Shown here in pieces: positions 1-11,480 of a stretch of 64,000 nucleotides of DNA. The position numbers and the translations under genes were made by a program. The notes beneath the pieces were generated by a model. That model did not search any database and was not told the origin of the DNA. It saw only the letters and a list, made by a program, of their open reading frames with translations. Position 1 is the stretch's first letter. The number at the start of each line of letters is the position of its first letter. Location of the stretch: the NCBI GenBank assembly GCA_022478985.1, contig JAKSZP010004211.1, positions 56,541-120,540 on the forward strand, read 5' to 3'. Source of the DNA: Massospora cicadina (Eukaryota; Entomophthoromycota; Entomophthoromycetes; Entomophthorales; Entomophthoraceae).

Positions 1-330
1 GTTAATTTTTCATGGTTGTCGAAAAATGGAGAACAACCAATAGACGCATGTTGAGTGTTTTTATAGCTAAACTGGGCCATGGGAAGGTGAGACCCAATCT
101 GAATGATCCACGGCAGAGTAACACCACATGAACTGTTCCAAAAACTGGTTCATTCGTTCAGTCTGCCCATCTGATTGGGGGTGATAGGCAGCTAAACGGC
201 AGGGGCAAATCTGAAGAGTCTTACACAACTTTTCCCAAAAGACAGAGGTAAACTGGGCCCCCTATCACTAATTATTCCTTGGGGGACCCCATGAAGAGCA
301 AAAACACAAGAGACGAAGAGCCTAGCTATC
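1..330 (-). pseudogene. Element A integrase core, C-terminal half
   Basis: The minus strand of about 250-330 reads FVSCVFALHGVPQGIISDRG, the strand around the second catalytic Asp of a gypsy integrase (SDRG). Further left, about 1-180, a frame-shifted stretch holds LPMAQFSYKNTQHASIG and a decayed form of the HPQSDGQTER motif that carries the catalytic Glu. The integrase would insert the element's cDNA into the genome. This half is separated from the N-terminal half by the insertion at 331-1,295. Stops and at least one frame change make it a pseudogene. Confidence 0.75.
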
Positions 331-1295
331 TGTTGGACTTTCAATTGACCATATTATCCGACCCAATGACCTATTAATTGATTTGACAATTGGATGTTAC
401 AATCATATATCTCAGTGAAGGTTGCCAACTATAGTGTTAGTTTAAATTCATTGGGAGTCATCCCTGACAATTATGAGTAATAATTTGATGAGGGAACAAC
501 ACCCAATAGTTGAATTATCATGGTAAGAAACTTTAATATCTCAGCAATGGTCGCCAACTAAAGACTTTATTTGAGGGGGATGATCCCTGATGATATTGAG
601 CAAGGATTTATGAGGAAAAAACACCCAACAGTTGAATTATTATGGGAAATTGTTTAGAGTGAATGGATGGGGAGTCATCATAAACTACCTAGACGTTCTA
701 ACGCTTGTGACCAAAGGTAGAATTGTCATTGGGCAACATAATTTGATCCAACAGTTCTGAGTTCCTGACTCCAATAAATTGGTCACCAAGCACCAAGGAT
801 TACGTTACCTAAGAAAATCAAGGCAAGGATACCCATCAATATTCAGTGGCTATAATTCAAGGGTCAATCTAATTTATGGGAACAAAATAATTGATTCCAG
901 TGAACAGCTGAAAAGCTGTGTGCCAATTATAGTATAGAAGCGCCAATAATTTTTTAATAGAAAATAGATTTTACCATGATAATAACTAAGCTGTTTATAC
1001 ATAGGTTGTATACCATTACTCTTGGGATAATAGTGCAAGGATCAGATATCCTTAGGTTGTTATTATAAAGTCTCCGCTTGGATTTTTGTGAAGAGAATAG
1101 GGAAAGTGTTCCCTACCAGTACCAACAAATCTTTAAGAAGCGCCTGTTTAGCGTTGGACCCTTTATTCAACGTGGCCTTTGGGAAATCAATCTTAATATA
1201 GTCTTCATATTAATATTGCCCCAGTTAATCAATTTCAGTCAAATCAGCGCAAGTGGTCAAGAATCTGTGAATTTTAGATCAGGGAGCAGAAGCGA
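331..1295 (+). mobile_element. Solo LTR-like insertion splitting the integrase of element A
   Basis: The 965-bp insert begins TGTTGGACTT, a start shared with other LTRs here, and is flanked by the direct repeat GCTATC (325-330 and 1,296-1,301). The integrase reading continues on both sides, which shows this is an insertion. The right end reads GCGA where CA would be expected, so it has mutated or the edge is slightly off. Inside lies a diverged tandem duplication of about 129 bp (about 408-535 and 537-650), with shared pieces such as ATCTCAG and CACCCAA. No coding is recognised in it; the 81-codon frame at 1,078-1,323 runs across the boundary and looks accidental. Confidence 0.7.
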
Positions 1296-1807
1296 GCTAT
1301 CATTTAAGAGACCTGGATTTTAACACCATCTCAGCTGCAGTTACGGTGGTTCTGCATGGTATAAAGTGGGCAAAGTTTGTAAAAAGGTCCACCACTACCA
1401 TGATGGCATTGTGACCATCAGATACAGGGTTTCATAAATAAAATCCATCAATAAAGAAGTCCAAAGCCCTTCAACTTTTGAACTGGTACTAATAACCCTG
1501 CTAGTGGCTGGCAATATGGCTTCATTTAATTTCAGACCGAAAACTCCTTACAATACCTGACAACCTGCAAGGCTGATCCCTTCCAATTATAAGTACAGCG
1601 AATCAGCTCTAGAGTCTTCGCCTCCCCAGGATGACCAACGGTTATTCTTTCATTATGGTCTAATATATTTTCCAGGTAAAGCGGTCTAGCAGGAACCCAT
1701 AGGTGAACCTGAAACCACACCACCTTATCCTTTACATGGTGACTCCTGGTAATGTCCTCCTGATTTAACTTGCTCTTGGAAATGAACATAGTATGCTCAG
1801 ATGACAA
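1296..1807 (-). pseudogene. Element A integrase: HHCC zinc domain and start of core
   Basis: The minus frame at 1,532-1,807 contains HPGEAKTLELIRCTYNWKG followed by VVRYCKEF, matching the zinc-binding N-terminal domain of gypsy integrases (H-P-G...W-P-G...C-x2-C). The second half of the Cys pair has decayed. Below 1,531, frame-shifted, the strand before the first catalytic Asp appears, followed by remnants of the FTKFAHFIPC-type motif (LYTMQNH and FYKLCPL in neighbouring frames). It joins across the insertion to the piece at 1-330. Broken by stops. Confidence 0.75.
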
Positions 1808-1964
1808 AGGTTGTGAAAAGACTACCTTTCAGAACATACCATATTCCTCCGCATTTTCCAGAGCAAGCTGTCTCATAGGCCAAGGGAGAAGGAAGTTGAC
1901 ACAATCTCACCCAGTGAAATCACCAAGTGGGTGTTGTGTACCTTTATCTCCTTGGTATTAAGAG

Positions 1965-2400
1965 CTAGTGCAGGGTTTTTATTAAAGCATTCGCCAAACC
2001 ATTCTCCTTGCCCTTTGTAAATTCATAAGAAAGCACAAATTGGGCTAGGGTCTCATGCCAGAGGGTTTGCCGTAGAGTTAAGACATGAAGTGCACAGTAG
2101 TAAAACATTGCATGGTGGTCTTTACAAACGCGGAATGTTTGGGATGAGCCATGAAAGTGATGATGCCAATAAGTAAGCGCCTCTACTACTGCCAATAACT
2201 CTTTGTCATAAACGGCGTAGTTTATCTCAGGCAGGGACATCTTTTAAGAAAGATACCCACCAGATACTCTATTCCATCTTCGCCTACTTGTAATTAGGCT
2301 GCCGCTATGGCAAAGTTGTAGGCATCAGTAGCCTCATTGAACTCCTTTATGAGATCTACATGGCGAAGGACAGACGAAGACAACAGGGTGCACTTTACCG
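1965..2400 (-). pseudogene. Element A RNase H domain
   Basis: The minus frame at 1,965-2,240 reads INYAVYDKELLAVVEALTYW, then a decayed TDHHAM-type segment, and ends FVLSYEFTKGKENGLANAL. These match the conserved blocks of gypsy RNase H (YDKELLAIV, TDHKNL, GKENGKADALSR). RNase H removes the RNA strand during reverse transcription. The frame continues upstream into the RT connection region, where DAYNFAIAAA stands for the D-A-S-x-x-A-x-G-A motif. Confidence 0.8.
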
Positions 2401-3230
2401 CTTGGAAGGCATCCTGCAAAAAGGGGGACCACTGGAGCACTTTTGCTCCACTCTCCTTATACAAGGGCGCCACCACCTCAGAAAGATTTGGTGTATAATT
2501 CTTAAATAACGTACACGTCCCCAAAAACTCCTCAATTCTTTGAACAAAGTTGAGGTAAGACACTCACAAATCGCCTTCTCTTTTTCTGGAGTTATCATGT
2601 GCCCTTGGTCAAACATGACGTTGCCCAGGAAGGTGACCTGGGACTTGAAGTGTTCACACTGATTTACGACGTAAGGTTGGTAACCGTTAACCTCTCCACC
2701 ACCTTCCAAAGGTTTACTGCATGAGACTCATGATCAGAGGAAAAACTAGAATATTATTCATTTAGGCTAACGCGCATAACCCCTCATTAGGTCCCACAAA
2801 GCCGCATCTATACGGCCTTGAAAGATAGTTGGGACGTTTTTAAGCCCAAAGGGCATAACCCAAAACTAAAAAATTTCTTTTATGGTTTAAAACGCAGTGA
2901 GCCATTCCTGGCCCTTCTTGATCTGGATCTGATTGAAATCATTTAAGCAATCTAGTTTGGAGAAAACTCTGGCCTTCTCCACATAGCGAGAAATCTGGGA
3001 GTCCAATGGGATGGGATGTAAATCTTTTACAGTGACATAGTTAAGGTTCCCATAATCTATGCATGAACATATGTACCATCAGCTTTTTCCACAAAAAGAA
3101 GTGGGAAGTATACCAGAGGTACGCTGAAATATCGTGCCTTTGGCTAACTGCTCCTTGACCCAATCATCTAATGCTGCTTCCTCTCGTGCAGTCAAGGGGT
3201 AAATGGGAGAAGATATATGTACCAGATCAA
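2294..3230 (-). pseudogene. Element A reverse transcriptase
   Basis: Reading down the minus strand: YPLTAREEAALDDWVKEQL (about 3,220-3,160), a stretch equivalent to DYRNLN-VTVKD-PIP (about 3,060-3,000), the LD-x-x-x-x-F-NQIQIKKG block (about 2,950), MPFGLKN-PTIFQ (about 2,850-2,810), and the thumb/connection with VTFLGNVMF and WSPFLQDAFQAVK. The catalytic Y-x-D-D box is destroyed (about 2,745-2,760, reads LNE then a stop before YSSFSSDHE). At least three frame changes lie between 2,294 and 3,080. Confidence 0.82.
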
Positions 3231-3559
3231 CGGTGGGCTTGAATTCGCAATTAAACTCTGAATGAGCTGGTAGTACATTGGGTGAAGACGCATCAAATGA
3301 AGATTCTAGCCCCTCCAAACAGGAAGGTAAGGGTACCTCCAAAGAGGGCTTTATCAATGATTTAAGACTGAGTGTATGGACTTTGTGACATTGGGGAAAA
3401 TCGCCCTGAGAGTTAACCTCAGACAAGGGGACAACTAATTTATGACCATTCTACAAAGTTAAGGACAAGGTGTTGTATTTCAAGTTGGGTTTGACGTCAA
3501 TCTTTGCCACCACTTTACTCCCAAAATAGTGGGGTACAAGAGGTTTTTGATTGCTTAAA

Positions 3560-3790
3560 AGCGTTCAGCCAATGATATTTGCCAACTTGATAATCCACTA
3601 ACCCCAGAACTTTCAGCTTGGGATACCTTGGAAAGCTCCTCACCTAACCATACCACCTGACAAGTACTTCAACTCAAGGTAGTCGGCCAGGTCCTGGTCA
3701 ATAAAATTCTCAAAGGCTCCTGTATCCACCAAAATAGTTTTGCTGATTTTCCCTAAAGGGGATGAAAGGATAGCTGTCAACTAAAAAATT
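3560..3790 (-). pseudogene. Element A aspartic protease remnant
   Basis: The minus strand at about 3,690-3,750 reads SKTILVDTGAFENFIDQDLA, the D-T-G active-site loop of a retroviral-type protease with the usual downstream F-I-D. It lies between the gag-like area and the RT, as expected. The protease would have cut the Gag-Pol polyprotein. Flanking frames are broken, and the second half of the domain is only partly traceable. Confidence 0.65.
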
Positions 3791-4136
3791 TAGAGTGATC
3801 TTTATTTTGAAGTTGAAAACGCCACCACCCCACCAGAGAATATTTCATTAGGCATAAGCATGCCCCCAGAATAAGTTTTTTCATCAAAAACGGAGAGGGA
3901 TAATTGGCCACCTTTACTACTGAGACCACATATCCCACCATATCTTCAGCAGTTGCATAAAAAATTTTATATTGTAAAAGAGACCCTTTTACACCGCCTG
4001 TGTTATGTGGATCATGGTAGGGGTCAGGCGCGGGTCCTCAGGTGTAATTTGATATACTGAAATAGGGTCCTCATTAGAGCCGCAAGAGCTGACATTCAGC
4101 TCGTTTTTTGTTTATATGTTCTGTTAAAAAACGGAT

Positions 4137-5300
4137 TTTCAGGCGTCATCAACCCCATACCCACTCCAAAGGTCAGGTGTTCATTGTTGCCTAGGGCCAT
4201 AATACCAAGCCCTTCAACAATGAACCAGCCTGCACTGCGGAACGTGGTGCACAGAAAAACCATTTTTGTTGATTCAATTCTTATAAAATTTGGGGCTTGG
4301 TCTTTCTAGACTCTCAAATTCCGCCAAAACAAGGAGGGACTCAGTGGGAATCTCTGCACTATTCATAGGACAAACACTAGTTGCAGGCGCCATATTTATA
4401 GAGGCTGTCGTGGGTGACATCATCACAGCAGAGTCAACTGAAACATCTAATTTAATCTTGGGGCTAGACCCCTGCTCAACTTCAGATTTGGCAGCACTCA
4501 AAGGAATGAAAGGATTAGAATCCTCCTTTTTGAGAGGCGTGTGTGAGTTTTTGGGGCCCATATTTATAGGGGCCGCTCTATGTAAAATCATGATGACCAA
4601 ATTAACTGCCCTTTACAGGATGGGCGTGGAAATTTCCCCAAAGAGCTCAATTAGATGACAAAGTTGAAAGGGGAGATTGCAATTTGGGGTAAATCTTGTA
4701 GAAAGGTTAAAAGTAGAGAGGAGAAATGTCATCTTAACGACGTCAGGCAAAGGTAAAGTATGGGCTCTGTCACAAAATTCCTTTAGATAATTTCACCAGG
4801 CGGTCTGCTTGGCGCATAGCAAAGAACTTGTAGAAGGCTTTGGAGAGACAATACATCCAAGTGACACTGCTCCAGGACATTCTCCAAGTCATCCACAGAT
4901 TTCCACAAAAGTGGCTGTGCACAAGCACTGCAAAAACCCAGTCAGCCGCCCTAAAGACAGTCAATATAATAAGTCCACTCTTTGAAAGGATGGTTAGAAA
5001 CCAGGCATTTTGTTATTATTAGAAGAGGCTTCCTCCAAGAGGGAAGCAAGAGCCTGTTTTAATTTAGAGTAAATTTTTAGGGATAGTCAGGGAATCATGA
5101 CCACAGGATCACGAAGAGGCAGAGTCTACTGGGTATGAGCAGGAAGGATGGGCACTTCCAAGTTGGTAGTTGCAAGGATAACGGCGAGATGTACCAAAAC
5201 AAAACCAAACAATAAGACTGTGGCTAGCACCATAGAAGCCATGACAAATGGGCAGCGCAATCAGTTTACATTTAAAGAAAGCCCCACATGGATAATTCTG
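4137..5300 (-). pseudogene. Element A gag remnant
   Basis: The position, right of the protease on the minus strand, fits gag. The frame at 4,770-4,964 ends KAFYKFFAMRQADRLVKL, resembling the block near the end of the retrotransposon gag core (A-x-x-x-F-x-x-L-R-Q). At about 4,200-4,250 the segment CTTFRSAGWFIVEG keeps the spacing of a CCHC zinc knuckle with three of four ligands lost. That reading is weak. Open frames also occur on the plus strand at 4,290-4,658; I regard those as shadows. The whole stretch is broken. Confidence 0.4.
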
Positions 5301-7779
5301 ATCCATGTAAAATAAAATGGTTAATTGACTAATGCCAAAAGAGTGTCTGTAACTCTCTCATTCCCAAGAAAGTGTTCAGGATGCACAGTCACACCGCCAG
5401 GGAACTCGCTGTTAGCAAAATTGGAAATAGGGCACCTCAGATGGTGCCAGAGCAAAAAGGACCTAGGGTGAGGTGTACAACACAGTGTATAATAGTAAAT
5501 AACAAAGAAATAGCAGAAACTGGTTGGACCCCAAAGAAAACCCATATCTAAATGGAGATCAGTGCTAGGGTGCTTGGGTGCCTCAATCTTAGGAGACCAG
5601 GGTGGCCCAAAGGTGAACTGGATAATGTAGTTAATTTGGATAAAATAAAGTGGATAACGTTGTTGAAGACCTCCTCAAATAGGTCCGCGCACAGGTTTGC
5701 CCAAGGAACAATATTTAAAACGTAAATTTAACAAGGAATTTTATTTAGAAAGTCAACTAACAGAAAAGTTGGTTTCATAAAATATATTTTAAACAATGGG
5801 AGGCAATTTGTCAAACAGGTAAAATGGTGCTAAACTTAAGCAAACCATTAGACGCATCCTACCATCAGCCAGAGTACTGTAGCTTAAGTTTGACAAACTC
5901 AAGTTATTGATTGAAGGGAAAGACGTCTCAATTTGGCAATATTTAAAATTGAACGGGTTTCAAAACCCCATTCTCCAAGCAACCAAATTGAGCTGTTAAC
6001 AATAATATATCTGTTGCATTTTAACGCCCTTTCTGTAATGCAGGGCTGAGCATCCCATGCATCCCAGGACCTACCGGGGCATATCTCGCTTGCATTCAAC
6101 GTTTGTCCAAGGTATGTTTTAAGTCAGGGAGGTCTTGCAATTTGACCTTTTTGGACTCCTGACGTCCAGCCTTATCTTTAAAGTTGGTACCCTCAATTAT
6201 GTCATTCAGACAGGGCAGTAAAAGAGCTCTCACATAAACCATTGGAGCTCTTGCTTCAGCTGAGGTACTAATTGGTCCATGCAGCTGTGTATGTCAGTAT
6301 TGCATTCCTGAACTTGATGACCACTCCTCTAACCTCAGTGAAAATTTTATCAAGGCGCTCCAACAGGAGTCAGTATCATTCTGTTGGGCCTGCGCAAATT
6401 CATTATGTCACTGATTTCTATATTGTAGCACGCCAAAACTCGTAGCAGCTGCCAATTAAGGGGTTGGACATATTAGGCAAGATATTTCAGCATGTTATGA
6501 TGGGAGTTGGGACCCCTTGTGAGGCCAGTAGTGCTGGCGTCTATATAGGACATGTATAGTTCATAACGCTGAAATTAGTATTTTTGGTTGAAAAACATAG
6601 TCATGAAGTTCTCTACTGGGTCTCTGTCATAAATCAGGTACTCTCTAAGGAGCCACTTCATAGTGTGACAGTTTCTCAAAGGTGAAGTTAGCTGACACCC
6701 TTGTTGCAAGGACTCCAATGTCAGGCAGGCTGCAATTTATATCTTCATAAGAGCATCTCTATGTTTGTGCAGAGTGCTCACAGTGATTAAAAGAAGTTCC
6801 TCATCTGTGGTCAACATAGACTCACCATTATACTTGCTCCAAAGTCCACAAGGTCTTTACAGAAAAAGTTGAAATGGTGATTGTATTAAATCATGGCTTC
6901 AGGATATTGATTTTTTAGTTGAGTCAGTGGCCCCTTGTAGTATTTACCTCTATTGCGTTTCCAGTGGATAGAATTTATATATGTGTGTAGCCAGTGGAAG
7001 GTTACACAGGCTCTAGGTACAACTGATGAAACAAGAAGGCAATGAGATGATTGTTGTCCCTTAATATATTACTAAATAAAAATGACAAACGTTTATATAA
7101 ATCTCTTTCTCTAATATTGGTATAGTCACACTACTGCCCAGTTCCAGGGAATTCACTCTAATCTCCTTTTAAGACAGCAGAGTCGTACTTCCAGTTAATC
7201 TTCTCAGATGTATCTTTCCTCCTTCCTTGGCTTCGCCATTGCAGCTCTTATACTGATTGTTGAAGCCACTTGTCTATCACTTTCACTGTTACCACAAGCA
7301 TATATTTAATTTTGGTCATTCATCAGCGTCTATAATTTTCAATGTAACAACATTTCTTGATATTCAATTTTTTAGTGTGTTTACTGACATAATTGTATAA
7401 GTCCGTCATTATTCTCTATCAGATTTAGTAATGGTGGCGATCAGCTGCCATACCTTAAATCTAATAAAATATAATAAAATATTTTGGTCGCCTTTTTCCA
7501 ATTGACTAATATAGCGATAGATTAAGCCTATTGCTCAGTCATATCAATTTTTACAGACTCAATAATGCTTAACCAGGATAATATAATCTTGTTAAAATGA
7601 CCTACATTTCATTAATGGTAAATTGAAACAAGTTAGCCTATTTAAAATAAAAGAGTTTGCTGTCAAGCATTAAGTCTTTCTGGTTTTCTAAAAATAGTTA
7701 AGCAATCCATTATGTAGCTTCTGCCTTAAACCAAGAAGGTTCATTGGACAGTGCCCTCATAGAAAATTTGCATTTTCCA
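5301..7779. other. Unassigned AT-rich stretch between elements A and G
   Basis: No domain could be assigned. A minus-strand reading at about 6,240-6,400 (LLERLDKIFTEVRGVVIKF) looks like a coiled-coil gag N-terminus and could belong to element A. Around 7,380-7,700 the minus strand shows short blocks resembling the E-type LTR (for example GTCAATTGG then ATTTAAGG), so a very old LTR may be present and could be the 3' LTR of G. Neither reading is firm. Confidence 0.3.
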
Positions 7780-8290
7780 GCTTATATGCTCTAATAATGG
7801 GTATACACTGCTGGTGAGCGTTGAGGTCCCTTTAATAAACGGACTGGAGGAGCGTCATTTTGATTATATTGGATAAAATATTTTATAAAAATAGGGCTCC
7901 CAGTATGTAATAATTTCAGCACATTGATTTATTGAAGCCATTTTGTAAATTATAGATACGATGGTTCCATTTGCATGTATTTTAAAGCTTTTGGTAAGGA
8001 GTTGTAGAGGGAGGTGTAGTTCTTAATTGCGTTGAATAGTGAGGTTGGCTCTTGAACCACGTGGGAATTAAAGTAATCCCATCATTTGAGACTAGAATCT
8101 GGTTGCATCTTAGGTTTGTGAAAATGTAGCATAAAGTTAATAATGTGGTAGCATTCACGGTTGCTTCAGAAATTTTATGTACTTGACCCACATGGTCAAG
8201 TGGTATATTGATAGGAGGATTTATTGATAGCCATGGTGCCAGGGGCATTGGTCACACCACATCGACACTGACCACTCTCTTAGAATCTGA
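7780..8290 (-). pseudogene. Element G integrase core
   Basis: On the minus strand, about 8,270-8,160 reads (after a stop) ILLSIYHLTMWVKYIKF, which corresponds to the first-Asp strand of integrase (I-D-H-L-T-K-W) with Asp replaced by Tyr. The frame at 7,982-8,248 continues NQILVSNDGITLIPTWFKS, the second-Asp strand, where the usual D-N-G reads N-D-G. Further left, FKIHANGTIVS stands for the S-N-G-x-x-E-R helix with Glu not preserved. One frame change separates the first two blocks. Catalytically dead. Confidence 0.65.
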
Positions 8291-8939
8291 GGGGACACCA
8301 CATGTTGTTTGTTACAAGGTTAAGGAAAATATTGATTCCCACAAGTTAGGCATACCTCTAGCACCTTATTTATGCTTTTGACCTTTTAACACCATTAGCA
8401 TTTTTTTCTTAACCATTTATACTTCTACTTTACTGATCCAAGTCCTTCACTTGAATGTCCCTCTATCAATACTTTGGTTCTAGAGGATGGTCGCATATAT
8501 ATAGCTATATTTCATCAATTTGCTAAATAGCATTACTTTTAAATCTGGATATCAATATTCATCTTTTGTATCTCAGCCTTAGTTTCTGGGGTCTTAAGTT
8601 TACACCTCTCTTGTTAACCAATCTGTAAGGTCCAGGGGCACTAAGTTAGCTTTAGTCATTAACTTACACTAACCCACAGAACCACCCAAGTAAACGAACG
8701 ACTAAGAGTTAGGTAGCCCTAGACCCCTGTATATGATGAGAGATCAGCCATACCAGCTGGTGCATGTTAAATGGAATGCATGCCATGATTTTAAAATGAT
8801 TTTTGAGAAAATGAAAAACAAAAAACTGGAACATGAATTTGTTAAAATTAAGAAATGTTAAGGGAAACAAATTAAGCCATTACATCATAATTGAGAGTTC
8901 TGAATTATAAAAATGAATTGATTTAAAAATCAGTTGCGC

Positions 8940-9475
8940 TGTTTCTTAGTGCTATAATTTTTTGATTTCTTCTTAAGTTGCAGATCATTCTTGAGTTTGC
9001 ACACAGGAAAGGGTCAAATGCAATTTTTTGTGCAAAATTGATAATTGGAGAGATGATGGAGCACGCCAGATTGGCGTCTCCTTATTTAACTTCTCTTAAT
9101 CTTTTTGATATGAGACACACTTCACCCTTGGAGGACTCATGCTCAATTTGCCAAAAAATCATTGAATTGGAAAACTATTATCAGGTAAAAGGGAAAATTG
9201 AAGTCATATTTTTTTCATTGAATATTTATGACTCACAGTAAAGTCAATCAATCTTATAATAAGTATTAGAATAAATTGTATTTGGTGTGTCGATAAGAAG
9301 GGTCCCATGGTCCCCTTAGCTTGAATAAAATTGTATTTGGTATTTTTGATTTTAGTTACAAGAAATTGGGTAATTTTAAAAATGGGAAGTGACAGTAGAA
9401 AACTTACCTTGAGTAATATGCATTTTGGCAGCGTATATTGGGAATCATCAACACAAGAGATTAATCCTCTCAACA
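8940..9475 (+). mobile_element. H-type LTR in plus orientation inside element G
   Basis: The segment aligns by eye with the reverse complement of the H-type LTRs starting at 18,731 and 21,903, including the shared end CCTCTCAACA. After it comes TAGAACCAGACAGGCAGTG, which resembles the sequence following the other two copies, so some leader may be included. It lies between the RNase H and integrase of G and in the opposite orientation to G. The 87-codon frame at 8,978-9,241 falls inside this LTR and is probably not a gene. The left edge is uncertain (8,780-8,940). Confidence 0.55.
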
Positions 9476-9599
9476 TAGAACCAGACAGGCAGTGTAGGAA
9501 TAAAGAAAACAGATAAGAAGTAGGGCAGAAGGCACTGGAAAGCCTTACACAATCAGATCACACAGATGGTCTTACTTGGAGGTTAGAGCCACTAGAACT

Positions 9600-10760
9600 G
9601 GCATGTTTAGTCCTCACAAGTTTTTTAATGAATTGAACTGCCATGATGCACAATTAAAAAACTATAGTCCTGTAGCTAAATCACATATCTCGCCAATTTT
9701 ATATTGGTGTCCTCCATTTTGTTGTAATCATTTGTTGAACAATTAAAAGTCCGATTTTTCAATAAGAATGCTTTGGTCATAATAAGGAAGCATCGGCTAA
9801 AAAACCCTGGCCAACTCTTGGTGGCACTTTCTAATTGGGTCAATACTTTTTGTAATGTTTCTCAGCCAAATAGCATGAGTTTTAGTAATTGGATTGCACC
9901 AACCATGTGGCGAAATCAGGGGAGTTCATCCACGGTTCATCCCCATCCCACTAATAATTTAGTTACACCACCTACACGGAGACCACCCCTTTATATAGCC
10001 TCAGAGGGGGTCCCACCAGGTGTAAAAATTTCACCCTGCAGTGATTGTTTCAGATATATCACATCCTTGCTTAACGGACTTGTACTACCTACTATCAACC
10101 CTTCATCAGCCATTCCGTTGAAACAAAGCAAATTTTGAGAGTTCTGATAGGTAAAGCCCCATATTTCCTAATTTGTATACTCATAGCTTATACTGAATTG
10201 CTCTGCCATCTCACTTCAAATCTCGTATTGTTTAAATACAAAGCTTTGACATAGTAATAGGCTTTTTTTTCAGCCTGTCGCCCTCACTAGTAAAGTTACT
10301 AAAAAAACATCTTAATTTACTGACTTTATAGTTTAATAGTTTGGTATAAGTGATGTCTTAAATTCCCCTATTTTATTAAACAGCAGTTAGGAGTTTGACT
10401 ATTTCTGCTTCTTTTCAAAATTGTTATATTTCTGTGCAAATAGCACCAGCGGGCCTTAGTTAACACCAGGATTTTGACACCATTAGTGTGATGTTTGGTT
10501 AAAAATAAATAGTGAACTGTGTACATATAAGTAAGTGTGGAAGCGCTTTATTTTTAGCAATAAGCCATTATATAATCTCAATAACGCTAAGATTTTGCTC
10601 AGCCTTAGTAAAGTTTGATTAAAGTAAGCCACTTGGTGATTCATTAATTATCATCATGTTGGTCTAGTATTGCGCCCACAGCCACATCTCTAGTGTCAGT
10701 GAACAATAGAAAGGAACAGTTGATATGAGGATAGTTAAAGATAGGCACAAAAATCAGAGC
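9600..10760 (-). pseudogene. Element G RNase H domain, split by a solo LTR
   Basis: On the minus strand, about 10,700-10,640 reads TRDVAVGAILDQHDDN (D-A-S-D-x-G-x-G-A-V-L-x-Q block), then HTYLYVHSSLFIF near 10,500, the K-x-x-x-Y-L-Y-G-x-x-F block. The solo LTR (9,733-10,479) interrupts it. Beyond that, about 9,728-9,620 continues MEDTNIKLARYVI, stop, LQDYSFLIVHHGS, the R-x-A-R-W-x-L-x-L-Q-x-Y-x-F-x-I-x-H-R-x-G block. The continuity across the insert is good evidence for both the domain and the insertion. Confidence 0.72.
9733..10479 (+). mobile_element. Solo LTR of the element D type
   Basis: The 747-bp segment runs from TGTTGAACAA to TTTTGACA and aligns along its length with the LTRs of element D (27,619-28,352 and 39,610-40,349), including GATTGCACCAACCATG and GCACCAGCG. 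It is flanked by TCATT (9,728-9,732) and CCATT (10,480-10,484), four of five bases matching, as expected for an old 5-bp target duplication. It is inserted in the RNase H of element G. The 121-codon frame at 9,773-10,138 lies wholly within the LTR. Confidence 0.85.
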
Positions 10761-11480
10761 AGTAGTTATAAAGATTAAATCCTATACTTGATTAGGTAGC
10801 TACAAAAAAGAACTTCTTTTTAGAGGATGTACACTAGGGTTTGCCAATCTGGAAACCAAGTAATGAACTTTCTCCAATATCTCACCATTCACTGGTAGCT
10901 GGATATCCCACAGGATAAAAGGGGACACATCTTTTCAATAGCGGTTAAATAAGATGTTACTAAAATCCTTTTTGTGTAAATTTATGTCCTAGAAATTCCA
11001 TTTAAATTTGGATAAGAGAGCATTTGGATGGCTTAATTTTTAAAGGAGGTTTGTCATATGCAGTTAAAACATAATAAAGATGATTGAGGTGCTCAGTAAA
11101 GATATATAAAAACACAGTGATGTTATTATAAATAATTTGGACACACAACAGATTCAGGTTGCCTAAAAGCCGTCCATGTCTCACTGGAATGTTTCAGGAA
11201 CATTATAGATCCTCGGTGGCATCTGATTCTTTTGAATATCCCATTAATTAACTTTTAAATAGCGTCTTGCTCACTCCCCAGCTGCTAACAAGATCATATA
11301 CTGAAAATATTTGTCTCAAGAAAGGAGGTGTAGTGAGTCTTCCATTAAGGTCATCAGTTTGTCATTCTTAATTAAAGAGTTATGCTTCTGATAGTCCATA
11401 ACTACTATATCACTGCCTTTCTTTTTAAGCCATTAGGAAGGGAGACGCCCAAGGGCTAAGTGAAGGTACCAGTAACTAGA
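10760..11480 (-). pseudogene. Element G reverse transcriptase
   Basis: Minus-strand blocks: VMDYQKHNSLIKND (about 11,400-11,360) for V-I-D-Y-R-K-L-N-x-x-T-K-K-D; RIYNVPETFQ (about 11,215) for G-L-x-N-A-P-A-T-F-Q; IIYNNITVFLYIFTEHLNHL (about 11,150-11,080) for V-Y-L-D-D-I-x-V-F-S-x-T-F-E-E-H-L; and LKIKPSKCSLIQ (about 11,015). The Y-L-D-D box reads Y-N-N, so both catalytic Asp are lost. Several frame changes. Confidence 0.72.

Larger units (their letters stand above)
1..5300 (-). mobile_element. Element A: decayed Ty3/gypsy retrotransposon, 3' end beyond the window
   Basis: Read on the minus strand from about 5,300 down to 1, gag-like, protease, RT, RNase H and integrase remnants follow in the usual Ty3/gypsy order. 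The start of the window cuts the element inside the C-terminal part of its integrase, so the 3' LTR is not visible. I could not place the 5' LTR. Every domain has stops and frame changes and no single reading frame spans two domains, so it is non-functional. The RT entry motif (YPLTAREEAALDDWV, about 3,180-3,220) is of a type I associate with fungal gypsy elements; that is family knowledge, not shown here. Confidence 0.85.

Noticed and set aside
4290..4658. 122-codon plus frame opposite the gag-like region of element A
   Set aside because: The opposite strand is also open and lies in the expected order for element A; no independent support for the plus strand.
8978..9241. 87-codon plus frame with a Cys pair
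   Set aside because: It falls within the H-type LTR and aligns as LTR DNA with the copies at 18,731 and 21,903.
9773..10138. 121-codon plus frame
   Set aside because: Wholly within the D-type solo LTR; the D LTRs show no conserved frame there.
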